This document shows positions 1 to 6,079 of a stretch of 51,614 bases of DNA, piece by piece. Below the pieces are notes generated by a model. That model was not told where the DNA came from, did not search any database, and worked only from the letters and a program-made list of their open reading frames with translations. This DNA comes from Anaerolinea thermolimosa (GTDB taxonomy: Bacteria > Chloroflexota > Anaerolineae > Anaerolineales > Anaerolineaceae), in NCBI RefSeq assembly GCF_001050195.2, contig NZ_DF967968.1:1-51614 (forward strand). The letters run 5' to 3'. The position numbers and the translations under genes are program-made. Within the stretch, counting starts at the first letter, position 1. Every line of letters begins with the position of its first letter.

Positions 1-83
1 TAGTTCGTCCATTCCCTTTCTCGTCCCTCCCATGGGGACATTTTAACTTTGCACAAAGGGGACTTTACTACTTTGCACTAACA
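1..83 (-). mobile_element. Partial IS21-like insertion sequence, terminal end plus start of transposase gene
   Basis: Read on the minus strand from 83, the sequence begins TGTTAGTGCAAAG, with the TG start typical of IS21-family ends. It holds two imperfect 21-bp direct repeats of the type GTGCAAAGT...GTCCCC at 58-78 and 34-54 (17 of 21 identical, period 24). Multiple terminal repeats are characteristic of IS21-family ends, where IstA binds. Next come GAGAAAGGGA and an ATG at 12-10 that would open a transposase frame (MDEL...), cut off by the window edge. The family is inferred from the end structure only; an IS481-like element is possible. The boundary at 83 lies 15 bp from the -35 box of the riboflavin operon. 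Confidence 0.55.
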
Positions 84-98
84 TTTGCAGGGTTTTCC

Positions 99-128
99 TT
101 GACATTCGGAGGCGAGTTCGCGTATACT
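99..128 (+). promoter_or_regulatory. Sigma-70-type promoter of the riboflavin transporter operon
   Basis: TTGACA at 99-104 and TATACT at 123-128 are separated by 18 bp, a near-consensus vegetative promoter. Transcription would start near 135, just before the FMN riboswitch at 145, which fits a riboswitch-controlled leader. Confidence 0.85.
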
Positions 129-144
129 CTGTGAAGAAAAGAAC

Positions 145-266
145 ATACCTTCGGGGCAGGGTGAAATTCCCGATCGGTGGTGACAACCCACGAGCAGCCG
201 CCTCAGGCGGGGCATGACCCGGTGTAATTCCGGGGTCGACGGTACAGTCCGGATGAAAGAAGGTAT
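145..266 (+). ncRNA. FMN riboswitch (RFN element)
   Basis: The closing stem ATACCTTC (145-152) pairs with GAAGGTAT (259-266). Inside are the conserved RFN blocks: GGGGCAGGGTGAAATTCCC, the GGTGGTGACAACCCACGAGC region (written here as a description of 176-196), a variable GC stem, CCGGTGTAATTCCGG and ACAGTCCGGATGAAAGA. This six-helix junction binds flavin mononucleotide and shuts off riboflavin synthesis or uptake genes when FMN is plentiful. Here it precedes an ABC transporter, so the regulated function is flavin uptake. A terminator-like hairpin at 303-334 provides the likely expression platform, and a TGTCAGG...CCTGACA stem (271-293) in between may take part in switching. Confidence 0.96.
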
Positions 267-302
267 TCTCTGTCAGGATGATTCTACCTGACAGCAGCCC
301 GC

Positions 303-334
303 CCCGAAACGAAATCGTTTCGGGAGTTTTATTT
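303..334 (+). terminator. Intrinsic terminator, probable riboswitch expression platform
   Basis: CCCGAAAC at 303-310 pairs with GTTTCGGG at 317-324, followed by the U-rich tract TTTTATTT at 327-334. It lies 37 nt after the RFN closing stem, where FMN-dependent terminators usually sit. I infer that FMN binding favours this hairpin. Confidence 0.75.
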
Positions 335-359
335 CAATGCGAGGCTGGTATTCGATATG

Positions 360-390
360 CCCCGAAGGATGCTCCTTTCGGGGATTTTTT
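360..390 (+). promoter_or_regulatory. Second hairpin with T-run directly before the ribX start codon
   Basis: CCCCGAAGGA (360-369) pairs with TCCTTTCGGGG (373-383) with one bulged base, followed by ATTTTTT up to 390, directly against the ATG at 391. It resembles an intrinsic terminator. It also buries GGGGA (381-385), the only candidate ribosome-binding sequence for ribX. It could therefore act as a second terminator, a translational switch or both; the sequence alone does not decide. Confidence 0.5.
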
Positions 391-1200
391 ATGAAAGAAC
401 TGGCTTTGATTGACACGCTTCCAAAAGGTACGCCGCGTTTCATCCGGCGCAGTCGGCGTTGGTTTGTGCCGATGTCTTTGCTGCTTGGGCTGGCGGGCTG
501 GCACTTCCTGGCCGCCAGTGGATGGTGGGCGCCTTTTATCCTTCCCGGTCCACTGCAGGTAGCGGGGCGCTTCTGGCAGGCACTGATCGATGGCACACTC
601 ATCCGTCACACCGCCGCCACCCTGCTGGAAGTCTCGCTTGGCCTGCTGGCCGGCAGTCTGACGGCCACCGTGCTCGGTTACCTCATCGCCCGTTCTCCGG
701 CGCTGGAACGTTTGCTGGCCCCCTACCTGGTGGCCAGCCAGGCGGTGCCGGTGGTGGCCATTGCCCCTCTGCTGGTGATCTGGTTTGGGCCGGGGCTGTT
801 TTCCAAGGTGCTGATCTGCGCGCTGATCGTCTTTTTCCCGGTTCTGGTCAATACCGTGGTTGGTCTGCGGGCGGTGCCGCAAAACCTGCGCGATTTAATG
901 CGCTCATTCCATGCCACGCGCTGGCAAACCCTGCGCTATCTTGAAATTCCCGCCGCCTTGCCTGTCTTCCTGGGCGGGTTGCGCATCGGGGCCACCCTCT
1001 CGGTGATCGGCGCGGTGGTGGGCGAGTTCATCGGGGCCGATCGCGGGCTGGGGTTTCTCATCAACGTAGCCCGCGGGCAGTATGACACGGCCCTGGTTTT
1101 CGCGGTGGTGCTTACGCTGGTGGGCATGGCGCTGGGGCTTTATGGGCTGGTTTTACTCCTGGAACGGCGCCTGCTGGCCTGGCAATCTCATCCTGAATAG
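391..1200 (+). CDS. ribX: ABC transporter permease, riboflavin uptake type (RibX-like)
   Basis: This 269-residue inner-membrane protein has several hydrophobic segments of the BPD_transp_1 fold (SsuC/TauC/ThiX family). The cytoplasmic coupling (EAA) loop is visible as MRSFHATRWQTLRYLEIPAA followed by LP and a GGLRIG segment, where the ATPase docks. It would form the membrane channel for riboflavin or a related flavin precursor. The substrate is inferred from the FMN riboswitch upstream and from RibXY systems known in Chloroflexus. The frame is open back to an ATG at 337, but that extension runs through the hairpin at 360-390, so I take the ATG at 391. ribY follows after 14 nt. Confidence 0.88.
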   Translation: MKELALIDTLPKGTPRFIRRSRRWFVPMSLLLGLAGWHFLAASGWWAPFILPGPLQVAGRFWQALIDGTLIRHTAATLLEVSLGLLAGSLTATVLGYLIARSPALERLLAPYLVASQAVPVVAIAPLLVIWFGPGLFSKVLICALIVFFPVLVNTVVGLRAVPQNLRDLMRSFHATRWQTLRYLEIPAALPVFLGGLRIGATLSVIGAVVGEFIGADRGLGFLINVARGQYDTALVFAVVLTLVGMALGLYGLVLLLERRLLAWQSHPE

Positions 1201-1214
1201 AAAGGTATTTACCG

Positions 1215-2186
1215 ATGCGTCGCTTCTCCCTTCTCTCTTTCCTGCTCATCACGCTTTTTTTGCTGACGGCCTGCGCTCCCAAAGCAACCCCTGGGCTGGT
1301 TTCGGTGCGCCTGCCGGTGGGGTACATTCCCAATGTACAATTTGCCCCCCTCTATGTGGCGATCGAGAAAGGCTACTACCGGGCTGAAGGGCTGGATGTT
1401 TCCATCGATTACAGCATGGAAAACGACAATGTAGCTTTGCTGGGGGCCAACCAGCTTCAGTTTGCCATGGTCTCGGGAGAGCAGGTGCTGCTGGGGAGAG
1501 CGAAAGGCCTGCCCGTGGTGTATGTGATGGCCTGGTATCAGCAATACCCGGTGGGCATCGCCGCGCCGGTGGAGCAGAACATTCAAAAACCGGCGGATCT
1601 CAAAGGCAAGCGCATTGGCATCCCCGGCCTCTACGGGGCCAGCTACATCGGGGCGCGGGCGCTCCTGGCCGCCGGTGGGCTGACCGAGCAGGATGTCACC
1701 TTCGACGCCATTGGCTTCAACCAGGTAGAAGGGATCACCTCCGGGCGGGAACAGGCCGCGGTGGTGTATGTGGCCAACGAACCCATTCAGCTGGAGGCGC
1801 TGGGGCACCCGGTGACTGTGCTGCGGGTTTCCGATTACCTGGAGCTGGTATCGAACGGGCTGGTGACCAATGAACAGACCATTCAACAAAACCCCGACCT
1901 GGTGCGCCGTATGGTGCGCGCCACGTGGAAAGGGGTTCAAGAGGCCGCGGCCAACCCCGATGAAGCCTATGCGATCAGCAAGAAATATGTGGAGAACCTC
2001 GCTCAGGCCGATGAGAAAGTGCAGAAGAAAGTCCTGGCTACCTCGATTGAGCTGTGGGGAGTCGAAAAGGGCGGGCGTACCAGCCCCCAGGCCTGGGAAA
2101 ATATGCAGAAAGTTCTCCTGGAGATGGGCCTTCTGGAACAACCCCTGGATCTGAGCAAGGCGTATACCCATGATTACTTACCCTGA
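1215..2186 (+). CDS. ribY: Riboflavin-type ABC transporter substrate-binding lipoprotein (RibY-like)
   Basis: The 323-residue exported protein carries a lipoprotein signal: basic MRR, a hydrophobic stretch, then LTAC with the lipidated Cys at residue 20. The rest matches the NMT1/THI5-like (ThiY/SsuA) periplasmic binding fold: a VGYIPNVQFAPLYVAIEKGY opening, then a GKRIGIPG segment near residue 130 that begins the second lobe. ThiY relatives bind pyrimidine; the RibY branch is associated with FMN riboswitches, as here, so a flavin ligand is inferred. It would be membrane-anchored outside the cell and deliver substrate to RibX. AGAAAGG lies upstream of the ATG. Its end overlaps the ATPase gene by 17 nt, suggesting translational coupling. 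Confidence 0.87.
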   Translation: MRRFSLLSFLLITLFLLTACAPKATPGLVSVRLPVGYIPNVQFAPLYVAIEKGYYRAEGLDVSIDYSMENDNVALLGANQLQFAMVSGEQVLLGRAKGLPVVYVMAWYQQYPVGIAAPVEQNIQKPADLKGKRIGIPGLYGASYIGARALLAAGGLTEQDVTFDAIGFNQVEGITSGREQAAVVYVANEPIQLEALGHPVTVLRVSDYLELVSNGLVTNEQTIQQNPDLVRRMVRATWKGVQEAAANPDEAYAISKKYVENLAQADEKVQKKVLATSIELWGVEKGGRTSPQAWENMQKVLLEMGLLEQPLDLSKAYTHDYLP

Positions 2187-2979
2187 AAAGCAGACCCGCT
2201 CCGAAAGGGAAGTGCCTGACGTGGCCGATGCTCTGCTGGAGGTGCGGAATCTTTCCATGGTTTATCCCAACGGGAACGGCGGGGTGGAGGCTCTGCGCGA
2301 TGTGAGCTTTACCCTGGCGCCGCGCGAGTTTGTATGCCTGCTGGGGCCCTCTGGGAGCGGCAAGAGCACCCTGCTTCGCATTCTGGCGGGGCTTCTGCGC
2401 CCCACTGCGGGTGAGGTGCGCTTCTGTAGCCCGTCGGAAGAGGCCGAACCTTTCAGGATCAGTCTGGTGTTTCAGGATGCCAATCTGATGCCCTGGCGAA
2501 CAGTGATCGAAAACATTGCCCTCCCCCTGCTTCTGAAGGGAGTTTCCCGCGAGCAAGCCCTGAACCTGGCGCAGAAGTGGGTGTTTCTGGTGGGGCTGGA
2601 GGGTTTTGAAAAGGCCTGGCCGCGCGACCTTTCTGGCGGCATGGCGCAACGGGTGGCCATTGCCCGTGCGCTCATTCAGGAACCGGATTTACTCCTTCTG
2701 GATGAACCATTTGGCGCCCTCGATGCCCTGACGCGTGAAAAAATGGCCGCCGAGTTGCTCCGCCTCTGGCAGCAGCAGCGTACCACTGTGCTGATGGTAA
2801 CACATTCCATCAGCGAAGCCCTGTTGCTCTCCGATCGTGTGCTGGTCTTTTCGGCGCGTCCCGGGCGGGTGGTGCTCGACCAGCCGGTGAACCTGCCCCG
2901 CCCGCGTGAAGAAGGGGTGCGCTACACGCCCACCTTTGGAGAGCTGGCGCGCACCATCCGTCAGGCCATTGGCGAGTAG
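2170..2979 (+). CDS. ABC transporter ATP-binding protein of the riboflavin-type system
   Basis: This 269-residue cytoplasmic ATPase energises the RibXY transporter. Visible motifs in order: Walker A GPSGSGKST (59-67), Q-loop in FQDANLMPW (Q102), signature LSGGMAQR (154-161), Walker B LLLLDEP (174-180) and H-loop His212. Length and motif spacing fit the SsuB/TauB/ThiZ family. The gene begins within the last 17 nt of ribY, so the three genes form one riboswitch-controlled operon. The stop codon at 2977-2979 directly abuts the stop of the convergent DinB-like gene, leaving no room for a separate terminator. Confidence 0.93.
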   Translation: MITYPEKQTRSEREVPDVADALLEVRNLSMVYPNGNGGVEALRDVSFTLAPREFVCLLGPSGSGKSTLLRILAGLLRPTAGEVRFCSPSEEAEPFRISLVFQDANLMPWRTVIENIALPLLLKGVSREQALNLAQKWVFLVGLEGFEKAWPRDLSGGMAQRVAIARALIQEPDLLLLDEPFGALDALTREKMAAELLRLWQQQRTTVLMVTHSISEALLLSDRVLVFSARPGRVVLDQPVNLPRPREEGVRYTPTFGELARTIRQAIGE

Positions 2980-3675
2980 CTAGAGCAGCTGGATGATGTG
3001 TTCGATGTGATCCAGCTCATGCCAGATAGCCCGGCGCAGTAATTTCCGCGGGCTCCAGAATTCACCTTCTACCCCTACGACCTTCCGCAAGCCTGCCAGC
3101 TGCGGCAGCACGGCTTGCAATTGCTGGCGGGTAGCGGCCAGGCACTCAAAGGCATCGGCGGGTAAGGCCTCGCGGCTCGTGGCCAGCCCCAGACGGTCAA
3201 GGTACCACCACTCGGCAGACGCGATGTGCTGGAGGATGCCGCGGATGCTCCAGCGTTGCCCCGGGTAGAGGGCATCGAGTTTTTCGGGTGGAAGCTCACC
3301 GGTGATCAGCAGAAGGTCAGAGCGGCTCCAGGTTAACAGCTCCTGCCCAAAGGCCACTTCTTCGGGGCTGAGGGGGCGCCAGTCGTCGCGGAACCAGGCG
3401 TTTACCTCGTACCCGTCGGCGGCCGGTTCATACTGGTCGTTGATGGAATATACGTTCCAGGTTTCTACCAGTCGCAGGTCAAAATCTTCGATGTTCAGCC
3501 GTTGCTCTCCGGCGTGCTGATTAACCCAGTGCTGGTAACGCAACAGGGCGCGGGGCAGGTTGAGCATGGCTTCACTCTCATCTCTGCCGTAGGCAAATGC
3601 CCCCGGGAAGTCCAGCGCCCAGGCCTGCGTACGGTGCTGAGCGGGGTCAACTTCCAGACCGATGCGAATCAACAT
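2980..3675 (-). CDS. DinB-like protein with HicB-like N-terminal segment
   Basis: The predicted product has 231 residues. Residues 1-45 contain ALDFPGAFAYGRDESEAMLN, which resembles the small HicB/UPF0150 fold. Residues 105-231 look like a DinB/YfiT four-helix bundle: His150 (ILQH), then His219 and His223 (HELDH) form the usual metal-binding His triad. DinB-like proteins include thiol-dependent metalloenzymes, but the substrate cannot be told here. The start is the ATG at 3675, preceded by GGAAAGGAG. The longer frame to 3726 has no ribosome-binding site. The gene converges on the transporter operon with zero spacing and diverges from the lipoprotein gene at 3822. Confidence 0.72.
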   Translation of the reverse strand: MLIRIGLEVDPAQHRTQAWALDFPGAFAYGRDESEAMLNLPRALLRYQHWVNQHAGEQRLNIEDFDLRLVETWNVYSINDQYEPAADGYEVNAWFRDDWRPLSPEEVAFGQELLTWSRSDLLLITGELPPEKLDALYPGQRWSIRGILQHIASAEWWYLDRLGLATSREALPADAFECLAATRQQLQAVLPQLAGLRKVVGVEGEFWSPRKLLRRAIWHELDHIEHIIQLL

Positions 3676-3821
3676 ATTTTCTCCTTTCCATCCCGCGAGC
3701 CAGCGGGGCAGTTTTCCTGGCCTCATTCTGGTAAATTTTCGCTAAAATTCCTGTAGTTCATCGCTCTCTCCCGTGGGCATTCCGACCCGGAATGACCTGA
3801 TGCCTGACCAGGAGGTCTTGA

Positions 3822-4304
3822 ATGTCTTTCCCGGTTTCTCATCGATGGCGGCTGGTTTGCGGCCTGTTGCTCTTTGCGCTGGCTTCGATGGGCTGTCGGC
3901 TGGGCCTGCCGCTGGTGCGGGCCCTTGCGCACCGGACCGAGGTGCCCCCCGTGCAGCTGGAGGTGGAAGTGTTCGCCGACCGCCCCTGGACCGATACAGG
4001 GGTCTCTGTGCGCCCGGGCGATCATCTCAGCATCGAATATGAGTCGGGCCTCTGGTCGCCCTGGCCGCAGGGTGCTTACGACGCCCTGGGCTTCGGGGGT
4101 GACCCGCGGTGCGATTGTAATGTGCTCGCCGGGGCCTCGCATGCGGCGTTAATCGGCAGGATTGACCGTGGCCGGCCCTTCCTGGTCGGGAATGACTTCG
4201 CTCAGCCTGTCGGGCAGGCTGGCAGGTTGTACCTGGGCATCAACGATACCCGATTGGAAGACAATGCGGGCAGCCTTACCGTGCGGATTCGGATCACCCG
4301 TTAA
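3822..4304 (+). CDS. Putative lipoprotein with PA-IL/LecA-like domain
   Basis: The 160-residue protein has a basic start, hydrophobic residues 11-23 and a Cys at 25 (ASMGC), a slightly off-consensus lipobox. The mature part resembles the PA-IL (LecA) fold: VRPGDHLSIEYESGLW, then LIGRI...PFLVG, and near the end LYLGINDTRLEDNAGSLTV. In LecA the equivalent ND...DN loop binds calcium and sugar. Such domains occur in many exported bacterial proteins of unknown role, so carbohydrate binding is only a suggestion. AGGAGG at 3810-3815 sits 6 nt before the ATG. The gene is monocistronic and converges on the SDR gene. Confidence 0.7.
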   Translation: MSFPVSHRWRLVCGLLLFALASMGCRLGLPLVRALAHRTEVPPVQLEVEVFADRPWTDTGVSVRPGDHLSIEYESGLWSPWPQGAYDALGFGGDPRCDCNVLAGASHAALIGRIDRGRPFLVGNDFAQPVGQAGRLYLGINDTRLEDNAGSLTVRIRITR

Positions 4305-4322
4305 TTTCCCGGCAGGTGCTCC

Positions 4323-5063
4323 TCACCAGGGCCATTCGTTGCCCAGGTAGTCGCGCATGACCAGCTGGTCTTCGTCGTAAGGAGAAGGCCCGGTGATGCC
4401 ACTGAGAAAATACTTCAGCGCATAACGGGCGGCCTCTTCGGGCTCTAGGTCGGCTTCCATGTTCTTGGTGCCCGACATGTATGTGCGCATCCAGCCGGGA
4501 TGATAGACGCGGAAGGAGTAACCATCGCGGCGCAGATCGTTGAAGAGGATTTTGACCGCCATGTTGAGCGCGGCTTTTGACATGCAGTAGCCAAACCAGC
4601 TGGTGCGCTGGCAACGGTGGATGCTCCCGGCTTCTGACGAAACATAACACAGGCGTTTGATCTCACTGCGGTCGGTGAGAGGCATAAAGGCGTGGGTCAC
4701 ACGGAGCGGCCCCAGCGCGTTGATGTTGTACATGGCCTGCATTCCGGCAAAATCCTGGGTCTGGCGGATGGGTATGTCGTTGGTCGGGGTGATGATCCCC
4801 GCGTTGTTAATCAACAGGTCAACCCGCGCGGTGTGTTGGGCGGTAGCGCGGGCCGCCGCCAGGGTTGATTCTTCTGAACCAACATCGAGAGGGATGATGA
4901 AGAGCTGATCTGGAAATTGTTCAGCCAGGTGCGGCAGGTCGGGCCAGTCGGGCAGGTACTGGCCAGCGAAGACTCGCCAGCCACTCTCGAGCAGACCAGC
5001 GCACAGAGCCAGCCCAAGGCCGCGGTCGGCGCCGGTGACGAAAGCAACCAGGGGTTCGGGCAT
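4323..5063 (-). CDS. Short-chain dehydrogenase/reductase (SDR family)
   Basis: The product is a 246-residue NAD(P)-dependent oxidoreductase with the classical SDR layout: cofactor motif TGADRGLG (10-17), NNAG (86-89), structural Asn in NINALGP (about 114), catalytic Ser in VSSEAGS (about 142) and the Tyr159-x3-Lys163 pair. The substrate is unknown. A GGAGGAG ribosome-binding site precedes the ATG. The start lies 24 nt after the stop of the LLM-family gene, so the two are probably cotranscribed as an oxidoreductase pair. It converges on the PA-IL-like gene with an 18-nt gap. Confidence 0.87.
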   Translation of the reverse strand: MPEPLVAFVTGADRGLGLALCAGLLESGWRVFAGQYLPDWPDLPHLAEQFPDQLFIIPLDVGSEESTLAAARATAQHTARVDLLINNAGIITPTNDIPIRQTQDFAGMQAMYNINALGPLRVTHAFMPLTDRSEIKRLCYVSSEAGSIHRCQRTSWFGYCMSKAALNMAVKILFNDLRRDGYSFRVYHPGWMRTYMSGTKNMEADLEPEEAARYALKYFLSGITGPSPYDEDQLVMRDYLGNEWPW

Positions 5064-5087
5064 GGTGAAATTCTCCTCCAGAAAGAC

Positions 5088-6026
5088 TCAGATAAAGCGC
5101 GGCATTACCTCACGGGCGAAGAGCAGAGCCCCCGCCGGATCGGGAAAGTCGGCAAAGCGGAAGATAAAGTGCCTGACTCCCAGTTCCACAAAGGGATGGA
5201 TTTTTGCCGCCACCTCATCCGGGGTGCCAAAAATGGCGGTTTCATCGAACAGGGGGTGGGCGCGGGCAATCTCCTCGGCTTTTTCGTGCGTCTCGGCCAC
5301 GGCCACACAGTCGTGGGCCCATGTTTTGACGATATCTTCGTACGGGCGTGAAACCGCGTTGCAATGCTCGCGGAGGGTGTTCAGCAGAGAGGCGTAATTT
5401 TCCAGGGTTCCGCCGGGGAAGTTCCACCAGTCGGCATATTTGGCCACCACGCGCAGGGTCAGGCGCCGACCACCCCCACCGATCATGATCGGGATCATGG
5501 GATCGGGACGGGGGTTGCAATAAGCCGCCTCAATATGGTAATACGTACCGTGGAAAGAGGGAGACTCCTGTGTCCACATGGCACGAATGACGCGCACGGC
5601 CTCTTCCAGCTGGGCAATACGGACACTGGTGGCGGGGAAGTCGTAGCCATAGGCACGGTATTCGTTTTCTTTCCATCCAGCCCCGATGCCCAGGATGAAG
5701 CGCCCGCCGGAAAGAGTCTGCAGGGTGGCCGCGCTTTTGGCCAGCAATGCCGGTGAACGATAGGACTGCGAAAGGACGATACTGCCCAGTTTAATCTTGC
5801 GGTAGCGTCCCAGCAGGTAGGAAATCGTCGTCCAGGCCTCAAAAACGTCCAGCCGCTGGTTGAGGGTGCTTAACCAGGGGAAAAAGTGGTCAGCGACCCA
5901 GGCAGAATCGAAGTGCTCTTCGATGGCGTCCAGGTAGGCGAACCACTGATCGCGTAACTCACGTCCTGAACTGCCGGGGAGAGGCCAATCGGGGGTGCGC
6001 CAGCCAAACTGAATTCTAGGGGTCAT
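5088..6026 (-). CDS. LLM-class flavin-dependent (possibly F420) oxidoreductase
   Basis: This 312-residue protein is of the luciferase-like monooxygenase family (TIM barrel). Typical features are the WVADHFFPW segment near residue 43, SYLLGRYRKIKLGSIVLSQS, the SGGRFILGIGAGWKENEY block (about 106-123) and PIMIGGGGRRLTLRVVAKYA (about 174-193), which lines the FMN/F420 pocket. Chloroflexota members are often annotated as F420-dependent, but the cofactor cannot be read from the sequence. The start is preceded by GGAGGAAG, with a -10-like TATAAT further up at 6057-6062. It is the first gene of an operon with the SDR. Confidence 0.88.
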   Translation of the reverse strand: MTPRIQFGWRTPDWPLPGSSGRELRDQWFAYLDAIEEHFDSAWVADHFFPWLSTLNQRLDVFEAWTTISYLLGRYRKIKLGSIVLSQSYRSPALLAKSAATLQTLSGGRFILGIGAGWKENEYRAYGYDFPATSVRIAQLEEAVRVIRAMWTQESPSFHGTYYHIEAAYCNPRPDPMIPIMIGGGGRRLTLRVVAKYADWWNFPGGTLENYASLLNTLREHCNAVSRPYEDIVKTWAHDCVAVAETHEKAEEIARAHPLFDETAIFGTPDEVAAKIHPFVELGVRHFIFRFADFPDPAGALLFAREVMPRFI

Positions 6027-6056
6027 CGCTTCCTCCGTTCGATCATGATCTCTCTA

Positions 6057-6062
6057 ATTATA
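6057..6062 (-). promoter_or_regulatory. Probable -10 element for the LLM/SDR operon
   Basis: A TATAAT on the minus strand lies 30 nt upstream of the ATG at 6026, in an AT-rich gap between this operon and the diguanylate cyclase gene. No good -35 box is seen 16-18 bp further up. Confidence 0.45.
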
Positions 6063-6079
6063 GTGAAATTTATAATTTT

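Noticed and set aside
34-78. The repeated 21-bp motif as the beginning of a CRISPR array or origin iterons
   Set aside because: Only two units are present, with 3-nt spacing, and they sit at a TGT... end followed by a transposase-like start, which fits an IS21-type terminus better.
337-390. 18-residue N-terminal extension of the RibX frame, or a leader peptide
   Set aside because: It runs through the hairpin at 360-390 and has no ribosome-binding site; the family start is better matched from 391.
1209-2171. Long antisense frame opposite ribY
   Set aside because: Exact antisense of a well-supported lipoprotein gene, with shadow-type composition and no domain.
3778-3794. CATTCC-N5-GGAATG inverted repeat before the PA-IL-like gene
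   Set aside because: Short and without T-run or clear relation to promoter boxes; too weak to call an operator or terminator.
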